From Marinimicrobium hydrolyticum (GTDB lineage Bacteria; Pseudomonadota; Gammaproteobacteria; Pseudomonadales; Cellvibrionaceae): DNA of 64,000 bases. The first letter of the stretch is position 1. Each line of letters begins with the position of its first letter. The notes under the pieces were generated by a model. The model did no database searches and had not been told where the DNA came from. It was given only the letters and a program-made list of their open reading frames with translations. The stretch lies in the NCBI RefSeq assembly GCF_030848505.1, contig NZ_JAVDDU010000009.1, forward strand, positions 62,001-126,000, written 5' to 3'. Below, one piece after another: positions 34,374-43,482 of the stretch. The position numbers and the translations under genes were made by a program.

Positions 34374-34694
34374 TTAAAACGGCATTTTGAAATCTGGGGG
34401 CAGGTTCATGCCGGACGTCATACCGGCCATTTTTTCCCGGCTGTTGGCTTCCACTTTACGTACCGCATCGTTAACGGCGGCGGCCAAAAGGTCTTCCAGA
34501 ATTTCCTTGTCTTCACTCATTAAGGAGTCATCCAAGGACACTTGTTTTACATCGTAGCGACCGGTCATTACCACGGTCACCAAGCCGGCGCCGGACTGAC
34601 CCGTTACTTCCGCCTGCGCCAACTCTTCCTGTGCCTTTTGCATATTGGCCTGCATTTCCTGGGCCTGTTTCATCAAATCGCCAAGACCTTTCAT
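34374..34694 (-). CDS. ybaB: YbaB/EbfC nucleoid-associated protein
   Basis: The 106-residue product is the YbaB/EbfC family: an N-terminal helix ([20 protein letters not shown]), central beta strands ([20 protein letters not shown]) and a C-terminal helix. It binds DNA as a dimer and is encoded between dnaX (16 bp upstream) and recR. Confidence 0.95.
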   Translation of the reverse strand: MKGLGDLMKQAQEMQANMQKAQEELAQAEVTGQSGAGLVTVVMTGRYDVKQVSLDDSLMSEDKEILEDLLAAAVNDAVRKVEANSREKMAGMTSGMNLPPDFKMPF

Positions 34695-34710
34695 GGTAAA
34701 AACCTCATGT

Positions 34711-36666
34711 CTATTTAGTCAGGGGCTCTACGGTGTCTTCCCGCAAAGTCGCGTCGAACTGATCCATCAGCTGTTGTACCAGTGGATCGTTTTTAATGGC
34801 ACTCACGGCGCCAGCTAAATTTTCCTGCCGAAGCCGAATTGCCATGGCGGCCGGAGTCTCACCCGGCACCGAGCCGGGCTGAATACGCACTCGGACGGGT
34901 TCGCCAAAATAATCGCTCAACTGATCACCGAGTCGTTGCTGATGACCTTCGTCAAACAGTGCGCTGTGTGCTTCGTCCAGAATAAAATCCAGCGCGTTGC
35001 CCTGGCGACCGACGAGTACGCAATTGGCGACCGTCGCCTGGAGCAAGCCGCCCAATTCCAGGCCGGCGTAAATCTGAACCCACGTGTCCGGCGCCGCTTG
35101 TTCCAGTGACAGGCGCGGAGCCCGAGGTTTGGCCGGCACTGGCGCCGCAGGCGCTTCAGGCTTTTTTGCCGGTTCGCCCTCCCCCATTTGTATCGGGGAG
35201 TTGGTCTGGTTTTCCGTCACCGTTTGGGGGCGCTCTACGGTTCTTTGAGCGTCAACCGCTGGGCGATCATAAGGCCCATCGAACGGTGCATCCTGCGCGT
35301 CTTGAGATTCATACTGAGGCGCGTCCGAAACCGTTTGAGCGGGTTTAGACTCTGCGTCGTCCGCTAGATTCCGAGCCGGCTCTGAAGCAACTTCAGGAGG
35401 AGTAGTTTCTTGGGGCTTAGCCGCAGGCGCTGAGGTCTGCGGTTCTGCCTGCGACTCCATGGGAGGCGCCGGCGGGCTTTCAGGTTCGGCAATGCGGTCC
35501 GCCAATTGGCTGCCGGGGGATTGGGGCTGAGCTTTGGGTGTTCCGCCCGAGGGCAAAGGTTTTGTGGGAACCTCCACGACACCTTGCGGCTTGAATGCCA
35601 ACATGCGCAGCAGCACCATCTCCAATCCGGCGCGGGGGTCCGGCGCCAGGGGCAGGTCGCGCCGGCCCAGTAACGCTGTTTGGTAAAACAACTGTACATC
35701 TTCCGGCGCCAGCTGCTGCGCCAATTCCAATACCCGGTCCCGATCGCCGTGACTGTTATCCACTGCTTCGGGCAATGCTTGGGCAATGGCTATGCGATGC
35801 AACAGGGTGAGCAATTCCGCCAGTACGCCGGCGTAATCGGGCGCTTGTTCGGATACCTGCTCCACCGCTTCCAGCAGGGCCTTGCCGTCCAAATTCGCCA
35901 GGGCCGTGATCAGCGCGCCGATGGCGCCTTGATCAATGGTGCCCAGCATGGCGCGCACTTCGGCTTCAGTGATTTTGCCCGACCCGAACGCGATGGCCTG
36001 ATCCGTCAAGCTCATGGCGTCGCGCATGCTGCCATCCGCGGAGCGACCCAACAGCCAAAGCGCGCTTTCCTCGAACGGCACCAGTTCTTTTTCCAGCACA
36101 AACTGCAGATGTTGAACGATGCGTTCCGGATTCATGTTCTTGAGATTGAACTGCAAACAGCGGGACAACACCGTCACCGGCAAGCGCTGAGGATCGGTGG
36201 TGGCGAGGAGAAATTTGACGTGCGGTGGCGGCTCTTCCAGCGTTTTCAACAAAGCGTTGAAACTGTGGGTGGAGAGCATGTGCACTTCATCGATCAAGTA
36301 GACTTTGTAGCGGCCTCGCGTGGGCGCGTACTGCACGTTTTCCAACAGCTCGCGCGTATCTTCCACTTTGGTGCGCGAAGCGGCATCCACTTCAATCAGA
36401 TCCACAAAACGGTTTTCAGCAATTTCCACGCACGCTGAGCACTGGCCGCAGGGTTCGGAACTTACGCCGGTTTCACAATTCAGGCACTTGGCCAGAATAC
36501 GCGCGATGGTGGTTTTACCCACGCCACGGGTGCCGGTAAACAGGTAGGCATGATGCAGACGATTGTGATCCAGAGCGTTGATCAACGCCTGAAGAACATG
36601 CTCCTGCCCGACCATTTCTCGGAATGTGCGCGGACGCCATTTGCGGGCCAGGACTTGATAGCTCAT
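34711..36666 (-). CDS. dnaX: DNA polymerase III tau subunit (and gamma by frameshift)
   Basis: The 651-residue tau product has Walker A ([16 protein letters not shown]), a four-cysteine zinc module ([19 protein letters not shown]), DEVHMLS, the sensor motifs and the C-terminal tau domains V-like region (about 530-651). A Pro/Ala/Glu-rich linker runs about 370-525. Within it the slippery A-AAA-AAG at 35167-35161 should give a shorter gamma form of 503 residues. Tau links the core polymerase to the DnaB helicase; gamma makes clamp-loader complexes without these links. First gene of dnaX-ybaB-recR, downstream of the SRP RNA gene. Confidence 0.96.
   Translation of the reverse strand: MSYQVLARKWRPRTFREMVGQEHVLQALINALDHNRLHHAYLFTGTRGVGKTTIARILAKCLNCETGVSSEPCGQCSACVEIAENRFVDLIEVDAASRTKVEDTRELLENVQYAPTRGRYKVYLIDEVHMLSTHSFNALLKTLEEPPPHVKFLLATTDPQRLPVTVLSRCLQFNLKNMNPERIVQHLQFVLEKELVPFEESALWLLGRSADGSMRDAMSLTDQAIAFGSGKITEAEVRAMLGTIDQGAIGALITALANLDGKALLEAVEQVSEQAPDYAGVLAELLTLLHRIAIAQALPEAVDNSHGDRDRVLELAQQLAPEDVQLFYQTALLGRRDLPLAPDPRAGLEMVLLRMLAFKPQGVVEVPTKPLPSGGTPKAQPQSPGSQLADRIAEPESPPAPPMESQAEPQTSAPAAKPQETTPPEVASEPARNLADDAESKPAQTVSDAPQYESQDAQDAPFDGPYDRPAVDAQRTVERPQTVTENQTNSPIQMGEGEPAKKPEAPAAPVPAKPRAPRLSLEQAAPDTWVQIYAGLELGGLLQATVANCVLVGRQGNALDFILDEAHSALFDEGHQQRLGDQLSDYFGEPVRVRIQPGSVPGETPAAMAIRLRQENLAGAVSAIKNDPLVQQLMDQFDATLREDTVEPLTK
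35161..35167 (-). promoter_or_regulatory. Programmed -1 frameshift site in dnaX
   Basis: On the minus strand the 0-frame codons GCA AAA AAG contain A-AAA-AAG at codons 500-502. After a -1 slip the next codons are GCC and TGA, so the product ends with one extra Ala (503 residues). An SD-like GGGGGAGG lies about 10-17 bases upstream and a GCGCC/GGCGC stem lies about 7 bases downstream. All three parts of the E. coli dnaX signal are here. Confidence 0.85.
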
Positions 36667-36771
36667 GCCTTCCTCTGATGGGGTGTTATCGAACGTGAGG
36701 GGATTATACCTGACAACGGAATCATCCGCCTGCGATGCGGCGAAAGCAGATCAAAAGGACTTCAAGGGGAA

Positions 36772-36891
<120 letters not shown>

Positions 36892-36924
36892 CAGCTCGAC
36901 GGGTAGTGCTCCCGCCGGACCGGC

Positions 36925-36953
36925 ATTATCCGTAGTTTGCTCAGCTAATGCAA
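36925..36953 (-). promoter_or_regulatory. Sigma-70 promoter of the SRP RNA gene
   Basis: On the minus strand TTGCAT (36953-36948), a 17-bp spacer and GATAAT (36930-36925). The start would be near 36918, leaving a leader of about 27 nt before the predicted mature 5' end, consistent with the RNase P-cut leader known in E. coli 4.5S RNA. Confidence 0.6.
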
Positions 36954-37009
36954 GCCGGCGCGGCGGGCAAAACGCTCGCGTGTTGAAAGAGTAGCCAACA
37001 CCGAATGTT

Positions 37010-38533
37010 TCAGCCAAGCAACATGGGCGCCCCCGGCCCCAGGGGCCATCCCAACCAAAACCAAGTGATTAGCAAACCGCTCCAGGCCACCAAAAACGCC
37101 AGGCTGTACGGCAGCATCATGGCCACCAAAGTGCCTATGCCGAAATCCGACCGATAGCGCTGCGCGAAGGCGATGACTACACCAAAATACGGCATCAGTG
37201 GCGTGATGATATTGGTGCTGCTGTCGCCGATCCGATAGGCCATTTGAGTCGCTTCGGGGCTGACACCCAACAAGTACAACATGGGTACAAACACTGGCCC
37301 CAGCAACGCCCATTTAGCCGAGGCACTGCCCACAAACAAATTGATCACCGCCGTAATCAGCACCAGCAACAGCAACAGCAAGCCCGGGTTGAGCTCTAAG
37401 CCCTGCAGCAATTGGGCGCCGGTAGCGGCCATAATCGTTCCCAGCTGGCTCCAGGCAAAGTAGTTTACAAACTGGGCGGCGAAAAACATCAGCACCAAAT
37501 ACGTTGCCATGGTGCTCATGGACGTTTCCATGCCTTGAACCGCGGCCCGGCTGTCCCGATACCGACCACTGACACGCCCGAACAGCCAGCCGGCGATTCC
37601 GGCGTATAAGGCGATCACCACCACAATACTCTGCAGCACGGCCGATGCTAAAAAACCGGGCCGCTCCGGATCGCGCAGCCAGCCACCCTCCGTGGCCGAA
37701 CCCGCTGCCAGGAGCAGACCGAGCACCAGAGTCCAGGCCAGCACCGCCCATAACCCGCGCCGATCGGCCGCTGACAGTGGCGCAATAGAATCAACCGGCT
37801 TCTGGTTCTCGGCGCCCAAGTAAGGCACCACCAGTTTCTCAGTGACCCAAACACCGATTCCGCTCAACAACAACGTCGATACGGCGGCGAAGTAATAGTT
37901 GCTGGCGATGCCCACCTGATAGCCCTCGGCCACCAGAGCCGCCGCCTCCGTGGTCATGCCCGCCATTATGGCATCCACTGGGCCCAGAAGCAGATTGGCG
38001 CTGTATCCGGCGGAGACGCCCGCAAAAGCGGCGGCAACCCCGGCCAAGGCGGGCCGACCCGCCACGGCGAACAACATGGCCGCCAAAGGAATCAGCACCA
38101 CGTAACCCGCGTCCATGGCCAGATTGGATAGAATCCCGGCCAGCACCACCACCCAGGTCAGCAAAACGCGCGGCGCCGCCAGCACCAGCCTTTCCAGCAG
38201 CACTTTGAGCAACCCGGAATGTTCCGCCACCCCCATGCCCAACATCACCACCAGCACCGAGCCCACCGGCGCAAAGCCAATAAAGTTGTCCACAGTGTTG
38301 GTTAACATCCAGCGCAGCCCTTCGGGGCTTAACAAACTTCTGGCGACTACGGGCTCGTCTCGTCCCGGCAAATACGCCTGGGTACCCATGAGCGTAAACA
38401 ACCAGGAGAGCACCACCAAAAACAGACACAGCCAAATAAACAGCACGGCCGGAACCGGCAGCCGGTTGCCCGCGCGCTCCAGGCCACTCAGAAAATGCTG
38501 CCACCGGGAGATGTTGTTAGAAGTCTCGGTCAT
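37010..38533 (-). CDS. AbgT-family transporter
   Basis: ATG 38533 is chosen (MTETSNNIS); a GTG at 38581 is in frame. The 507-residue product has about eleven membrane segments and the AbgT signatures LERAGNRLPVPAVLFIWLC, DNFIGFAPVGSVLVVMLGMG, GVSAGYSANLLLGPVDA and GDSSTNIITPLMPYF. Known members import p-aminobenzoyl-glutamate (a folate breakdown product) or export sulfonamide-type antimetabolites. No abgA/abgB peptidase genes are near, so an export or scavenging role is open. Confidence 0.9.
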   Translation of the reverse strand: MTETSNNISRWQHFLSGLERAGNRLPVPAVLFIWLCLFLVVLSWLFTLMGTQAYLPGRDEPVVARSLLSPEGLRWMLTNTVDNFIGFAPVGSVLVVMLGMGVAEHSGLLKVLLERLVLAAPRVLLTWVVVLAGILSNLAMDAGYVVLIPLAAMLFAVAGRPALAGVAAAFAGVSAGYSANLLLGPVDAIMAGMTTEAAALVAEGYQVGIASNYYFAAVSTLLLSGIGVWVTEKLVVPYLGAENQKPVDSIAPLSAADRRGLWAVLAWTLVLGLLLAAGSATEGGWLRDPERPGFLASAVLQSIVVVIALYAGIAGWLFGRVSGRYRDSRAAVQGMETSMSTMATYLVLMFFAAQFVNYFAWSQLGTIMAATGAQLLQGLELNPGLLLLLLVLITAVINLFVGSASAKWALLGPVFVPMLYLLGVSPEATQMAYRIGDSSTNIITPLMPYFGVVIAFAQRYRSDFGIGTLVAMMLPYSLAFLVAWSGLLITWFWLGWPLGPGAPMLLG

Positions 38534-38701
38534 GATTATTCCGAACGATGAATGACTGGCCCGCGTTTGCGGGGTGCACATGGGCGCCCGCCTGGGTTAG
38601 ACTGCGCCATGTCCAACCCCAAGGCCCTATTGGCCTGATCTTTGGTTTTCGCTATCGAAGCGGGATGTTTCAAAACACAGCTTCATTCTATCAAAGCGAA
38701 A

Positions 38702-38740
38702 GGAAAGGATAGCCTGCGGCAACCGCCGGACATCCTTTCC
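38702..38740. repeat. Nested hairpin upstream of tpx
   Basis: Outer stem GGAAAGGAT / ATCCTTTCC (38702-38710 with 38732-38740) encloses an inner stem GCGG-CAA-CCGC. It lies 45-83 bases before the tpx start, so it is probably in the leader or marks a repeat between the divergent genes abgT and tpx. Confidence 0.5.
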
Positions 38741-38785
38741 AAACACTCGAAAGCAACCTGCTTACATCACCCCCAGGAGCGCAAC

Positions 38786-39283
38786 ATGGCAACAGTGACA
38801 TTGAAAGGAAATCCGTTCCAGACCAGTGGCGAACTTCCCTCCGTCGGCAGTCAAGCGCCGGATTTCACGCTCGTTATCTCCGATTTGTCCGAAGTAACTC
38901 TGAGTGACTTCAAGGGTAAACGCATTGTGTTGAATATCTTCCCCAGCGTTGACACCCCCACCTGCGCACAATCCGTGCGCGAGTTTAACGCCGAGGCCAG
39001 CAAGCTGGAAAGCACCGCCGTTATTTGCGTCTCTCAGGATCTTCCGTTTGCCCTCGCCCGCTTTTGTGGCGCTGAAGGCTTGGATCAGGTCGTTACCGCC
39101 TCGGCGTTTCGCTCCACCTTCCCGGAAGACTATGGGGTACGCATGGTCGACGGACCACTGACTGGCCTGGATGCCCGCGCCGTAGTGATTATCGACGAGC
39201 AGGGCAAGGTGCTTTACAACCAACTGGTCTCGGAAATTTCCGAAGAACCCAATTACGACACAGCGCTGAAAGCTCTGACCTAA
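38786..39283 (+). CDS. tpx: Thiol peroxidase Tpx
   Basis: ATG 38786 with CAGGAGC upstream; the longer open frame has no support. The 165-residue product shows [20 protein letters not shown], the peroxidatic site [14 protein letters not shown] and the resolving cysteine ARFCGAEG. Tpx reduces organic and hydrogen peroxides with thioredoxin as donor. The length fits the family. It is a single gene and diverges from abgT. Confidence 0.96.
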   Translation: MATVTLKGNPFQTSGELPSVGSQAPDFTLVISDLSEVTLSDFKGKRIVLNIFPSVDTPTCAQSVREFNAEASKLESTAVICVSQDLPFALARFCGAEGLDQVVTASAFRSTFPEDYGVRMVDGPLTGLDARAVVIIDEQGKVLYNQLVSEISEEPNYDTALKALT

Positions 39284-39296
39284 GCGCGGAATGTGC

Positions 39297-40217
39297 TCAC
39301 TTCTGAACTGGCCTGACACCGGGCAATTTGTTCAGGCAGTGAGCACGCACCAAAGCCAAAAAATCCTGCACAAAGGGCAGCCCGGACTGCTCTTCCCGCA
39401 CGGCGGCGTATAGGCGTGGCCAAACGCCGTCCGGGCCGGCGGGACGCACGCAAATTAACGCTTGATCCACATACTCCGCCAACACCCAGTTTGGCAGAGC
39501 GCACACCCCTCGCCCACTGGCCACCAGTTGCACCATCATAAGTGTCAGTTCCGACTGTCGCACGGCGGCAGGGCTGATTCCCGCCGGATCCAAAAAATAC
39601 TGGAAAATATCCAAGCGCTCCCGCTCCACGGGATAGGTAATGATGGTTTGATCGCGCAAATCCTCCGGCCTTAAATAGGCGCGACTCGCCAAAGGGTGAT
39701 CCTTTGCCAAAGCAATTTGCATTTCATAACTAAACGACGGCTCGTACTCGATACCCTTCAGAGGTTGAGGGTCTGAGGTAACCACCAGATCCACCTCCCC
39801 CTGCACCAGAGCCGGTAGTGGTTCAAACATAAAGCCGCCGGAAAAATCCAACTCCACCGCCGGCCATTGGTTGCGAAACTCATTGACCGTGGGCATCAGC
39901 CAGTTAAAACAACTGTGGCACTCAATGGCCATGTACAGTCGGCCGGCTTCACCGTGAAACAGCTTGCGCAGATCCCGCTCGGCGGTATCAATCTGCTTGA
40001 GTACTTCCTCCGCCAGACGCAAAAGCCGCTTGCCCGCCTCGCTGAATCGCAGTGGCCGACTTTTGCGCACAAACAGCTCGCCCCCCAAACGCGCCTCCAG
40101 CTCTTTCAACTGATGGGACAGTGCCGACTGGGTAACACAGACCCGGTCGGCGGCCTCCACCAAACTGCCGGTGTCCCGCAGGGCGATCAGGGTCCGCAAA
40201 TGTCGAATTTCCAGCAT
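39297..40217 (-). CDS. metR: LysR-type regulator MetR
   Basis: The 306-residue protein has the LysR winged helix-turn-helix (TLIALRDTGSLVEAADRVCV) followed by TQSALSHQLKELE and a substrate-binding domain typical of MetR (FHGEAGRLYMAIECHSCFNW). MetR binds homocysteine and activates metE and other methionine genes. It is divergent from metE with 138 bp between, the classical arrangement. Confidence 0.93.
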   Translation of the reverse strand: MLEIRHLRTLIALRDTGSLVEAADRVCVTQSALSHQLKELEARLGGELFVRKSRPLRFSEAGKRLLRLAEEVLKQIDTAERDLRKLFHGEAGRLYMAIECHSCFNWLMPTVNEFRNQWPAVELDFSGGFMFEPLPALVQGEVDLVVTSDPQPLKGIEYEPSFSYEMQIALAKDHPLASRAYLRPEDLRDQTIITYPVERERLDIFQYFLDPAGISPAAVRQSELTLMMVQLVASGRGVCALPNWVLAEYVDQALICVRPAGPDGVWPRLYAAVREEQSGLPFVQDFLALVRAHCLNKLPGVRPVQK

Positions 40218-40239
40218 GGTGGCACCCCCAAGAAAAACA

Positions 40240-40252
40240 TTAATCTAATTCA
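40240..40252. promoter_or_regulatory. Putative MetR-binding site in the metR-metE intergenic region
   Basis: TTAATCTAATTCA differs at one position from the MetR consensus TGAA-N5-TTCA. A second partial half site, TTGATTCATG, lies near 40276-40285. Both are 70-115 bp upstream of metE. Confidence 0.45.
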
Positions 40253-40355
40253 TGATAATCCTGAACACAATCAGTTTGATTCATGTTACCACCAAAGCCA
40301 CACTGTCCTCACCTTTTGAACTAGTGCAAACGTGATTACGAAGACAGGAGATCTT

Positions 40356-42752
40356 ATGCACCCCATCACCACACACTGCCTCGGCTTTCCCCGCATAGGG
40401 GCGGACCGAGAGCTGAAAAAAGCTCTGGAGGCCTACTGGCAAGGCGACATTGACGAAATCGCCCTACAAAACACTGGCCGGGAGTTGCGCCACCGGCACT
40501 GGCGTTTACAAAAGCAGGCCGGGCTGGACTGGGTCGCCACCGGCGATTTTGCCTGGTACGACCAAGTACTCACGCTGTCCGCCACACTCGGGAATGTGCC
40601 CTTGAGGCATCGCCGGGAGGAGGAACAGGCAACAGCGCAAGAGCCGTACACGGACGTGGACCTGGACACGCTGTTTCGCATGGCCCGTGGCCGCGCTCCC
40701 ACAGGCAACGCCACCAGCGCCAGCGAAATGACCAAATGGTTCGATACCAACTACCACTACCTGGTGCCGGAATTTCATCCGGACCAGAACTTTACTCTTA
40801 GCTACCAACAGATTATCGAGGAAACACGGGAAGCTGTGGCCCTGGGCTACGCCGCCAAGCCAGTCATTCTGGGGCCACTGAGTTACCTCTGGTTGGGCAA
40901 AGAAACGGGCGCTGAGTTTGACCGTCTGACGCTGTTGGACAATCTGCTCCCCGCATACCAGGAACTGCTCCAGTCGCTGGCGGATGCCGGCGCGTCCTGG
41001 GTGCAAATTGATGAACCGATTCTGGTCCTGGACTTACCGGTACAGTGGCAACAGGCTTTTGAGGGAGCCTATCACCGCCTGCAGAACCGCCAGCTGAACC
41101 TCTTGCTGGCCACCTATTTCGATGGCTTGGAGGACAACCTGTCCACAGCGCTGACACTGCCCGTGGCGGGGATACACATTGATTTGGTGCGAGCGCCGGA
41201 GCAATTGGCACCGGTGCTGGACCGGTTACCCGCTCATAAGGTGTTGTCGCTGGGTGTCGTGGACGGCCGCAACATCTGGCGGCATGATCTGCGCCGCTCC
41301 CTTACGCAACTGGCCGAGGCTCGCGAACGGCTGGGTAACCGGCTCTGGCTGGCGCCGTCGTGCTCACTGCTGCACGTACCCGTGGACCTGGCTCGGGAAG
41401 AAACCCTGAACCCGGAATTAAAAAGCCTACTGGCATTTGCCACTCAAAAGCTTACGGAGGTGTTCAGTTTGGCCCGGCTGCTGGAAGGCCGAGCCGGCGC
41501 CGGCGCCAAAACGGCGCTCGCCAGGAGCGATCAGGCTTTAAAGACCCGCCGCCAATCAGCCCGAATTCACAAGCCAGAGGTGCAAGCACGGTTGGCGGCC
41601 GTCACGCCCGCTGACGCCCAGCGACACAGCCCCTTTGAAGCTCGAATCGAACAACAGCAAACGGCGCTGAACTTGCCCCTGTTTCCTACCACTACGATTG
41701 GGTCCTTTCCCCAAACGGCGGACATTCGCCGGGTCCGGCGGGATTACAAAGCCGGCCAATGTACCCTGGAAGAATACCAACAGCGCATGCGTGCGGAGAT
41801 CGCCCATGCCATCGCGCAGCAAGAAGCGTTGGGGTTGGATGTATTGGTGCACGGGGAGCCCGAACGCAATGACATGGTGGAGTATTTCGGCGAGCAGTTG
41901 GACGGCTACGCCTTCACGCGTTTTGGCTGGGTACAGAGCTACGGCTCCCGCTGCGTGAAACCGCCCATTATCTACGGGGACGTGACACGACCGGCCGCCA
42001 TGACGCTGGACTGGTGGCGTTATGCTCAATCCCTAACCCAGCTGCCGGTTAAAGGCATGCTAACCGGCCCAATCACTATGCTGTGTTGGTCTTTCGTGCG
42101 CGACGATCAACCTCGGGAAATCACCGCCCGGCAGTTGGCGTTGGCATTGCGGGAGGAAGTGGTGGATTTGGAACGCGCCGGTGCGCGCGTCATCCAAATT
42201 GACGAGCCAGCCCTGCGCGAGGGCTTGCCCCTGCGTCGGAGGGCGCGCAGCCACTACCTGAATTGGGCCGTGGAGGCCTTCCGCTTGTGTGCCAGCGGGG
42301 TACGGGACGACACCCAAATCCACACCCACATGTGTTATTCGGAGTTCAACGACATTATTGAAGCGATAGCCGCGTTGGATGCGGACGTTATTACCATTGA
42401 GACGTCCCGCTCCCACGGAGAGCTGTTGCGAGCCTTTGAGGATTTTCACTACCCCAACGACATTGGGCCGGGCGTCTACGACATCCACTCCCCCAATATT
42501 CCGGAGATCACCGCCATGGTGGAAGTGCTGAGTAGAGCCGCGCGGGATTTGCCAGTGGAACGGCTGTGGGTCAATCCCGACTGCGGATTGAAAACCCGGA
42601 ATTGGCCGGAAACGGAGGCCGCCTTGAGCCGCATGGTGGCAGCGGCCCGGAAGATGCGGCGACTATATGAAACGCGGGACGGAGCGCGGGCGTTGGGTGG
42701 GGATGAACTACTGGCACGACAGCCAGCATCGCTCCCCCGGGTAGGCGCCTAG
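40356..42752 (+). CDS. metE: Cobalamin-independent methionine synthase MetE
   Basis: ATG 40356 with AGGAG 6 bases upstream; GTG 40332 is in frame but unlikely. The 798-residue product has an N-terminal barrel ([20 protein letters not shown]) and a C-terminal barrel with the zinc ligands HTHMCYSEF and [10 protein letters not shown], plus [15 protein letters not shown]. It transfers the methyl of 5-methyltetrahydropteroyl-triglutamate to homocysteine. The length is slightly above E. coli MetE (753) because of insertions around 375-430. Expressed under MetR. Confidence 0.96.
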   Translation: MHPITTHCLGFPRIGADRELKKALEAYWQGDIDEIALQNTGRELRHRHWRLQKQAGLDWVATGDFAWYDQVLTLSATLGNVPLRHRREEEQATAQEPYTDVDLDTLFRMARGRAPTGNATSASEMTKWFDTNYHYLVPEFHPDQNFTLSYQQIIEETREAVALGYAAKPVILGPLSYLWLGKETGAEFDRLTLLDNLLPAYQELLQSLADAGASWVQIDEPILVLDLPVQWQQAFEGAYHRLQNRQLNLLLATYFDGLEDNLSTALTLPVAGIHIDLVRAPEQLAPVLDRLPAHKVLSLGVVDGRNIWRHDLRRSLTQLAEARERLGNRLWLAPSCSLLHVPVDLAREETLNPELKSLLAFATQKLTEVFSLARLLEGRAGAGAKTALARSDQALKTRRQSARIHKPEVQARLAAVTPADAQRHSPFEARIEQQQTALNLPLFPTTTIGSFPQTADIRRVRRDYKAGQCTLEEYQQRMRAEIAHAIAQQEALGLDVLVHGEPERNDMVEYFGEQLDGYAFTRFGWVQSYGSRCVKPPIIYGDVTRPAAMTLDWWRYAQSLTQLPVKGMLTGPITMLCWSFVRDDQPREITARQLALALREEVVDLERAGARVIQIDEPALREGLPLRRRARSHYLNWAVEAFRLCASGVRDDTQIHTHMCYSEFNDIIEAIAALDADVITIETSRSHGELLRAFEDFHYPNDIGPGVYDIHSPNIPEITAMVEVLSRAARDLPVERLWVNPDCGLKTRNWPETEAALSRMVAAARKMRRLYETRDGARALGGDELLARQPASLPRVGA

Positions 42753-42754
42753 TA

Positions 42755-43168
42755 CTAACGGTGCCGAGCGTGAGACTCCATGGATTGGACGTGGGTCTCC
42801 CCCTCAAGCAGAGACAGCAGCGCCGCTTGGGTTCCGGCGCTGTTCACCCGCTCGCTGCGCGGGGCGAGCGGCGAGCGGCCCACCCAGTTGAAACGCCACC
42901 GCCAGAACTCCGGCGCCTCATCAGGTCCGCGCACCTCGATCAAATCCAGGCGTTCGGGCACCAGTGGGAGAGCTCTCAACAACTGAAAAATAAACTGGTC
43001 GGCATTCTTACCAAAGAAGCTGGAAGCTTGCTGTTGCGGAGCGCGCACAAACAAGGTATCGCGTTTAACCGCAGGCTGGTATTTGATGCCCAATGCCACT
43101 GGCTGACCCAGGCGATTGGTCAAATTAAGTTGTTCAAAAGTGTCGAGGGGCATAACCCGCATTCCCAC
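42755..43168 (-). CDS. Hypothetical protein of about 137 residues, tail to tail with metE
   Basis: The start may be GTG 43168, ATG 43162 or ATG 43153. The product has no signal peptide or membrane segment and looks soluble: LDTFEQLNLTNRLGQPVALG, DTLFVRAPQQQASSFFGKN, ERLDLIEVRG, FWRWRFNWVGRSPL. The residue pattern is more protein-like than the opposite-strand frame. The stop lies 3 bp from the metE stop. I do not recognise it. It may be a core gene of unknown function. Confidence 0.55.
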   Translation of the reverse strand: MGMRVMPLDTFEQLNLTNRLGQPVALGIKYQPAVKRDTLFVRAPQQQASSFFGKNADQFIFQLLRALPLVPERLDLIEVRGPDEAPEFWRWRFNWVGRSPLAPRSERVNSAGTQAALLSLLEGETHVQSMESHARHR

Positions 43169-43482
43169 AGTATTAGTCAGAAGGTCGATCGGCCGCGCAG
43201 TCTACCCCGCCGGGCGAGAACTACAAGAGTCGAATGTGCCAAAATCCAGATTTTCTCCCCAATCCCATACAGTTTTGCCTGAGGTGCGCGATTCAGTGTA
43301 GACCAATGCCGGGAGTGCACAGGTTTTTCTTACTCCTTTGCTGAGCTAGGGAATTTTAGAGGCCAATGGCGTGTCCAACCTCCTCTCTACTCCAACCCCG
43401 CGCGGGCCAAGATTATTTGACACAGCGCCCGCAGACCAACAGAATCGCGGGCTACAACGACTAACCTCAGGTGTAACGCTGC
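43169..43482. other. Intergenic region before the FG-GAP gene
   Basis: These 314 bp separate divergent genes. Apart from the promoter candidate at 43417-43445 no gene, RNA or repeat is evident. Confidence 0.5.
43417..43445 (+). promoter_or_regulatory. Candidate sigma-70 promoter of the FG-GAP lipoprotein gene
   Basis: TTGACA at 43417-43422, a 17-bp spacer and CAGAAT at 43440-43445. The -35 is perfect, the -10 has four of six consensus bases. The ATG is 38 bp further. Confidence 0.4.

Noticed and set aside
42761-43282. 173-residue plus-strand frame after metE
   Set aside because: The opposite-strand frame (42755-43168) has a more protein-like composition and a normal convergent position.
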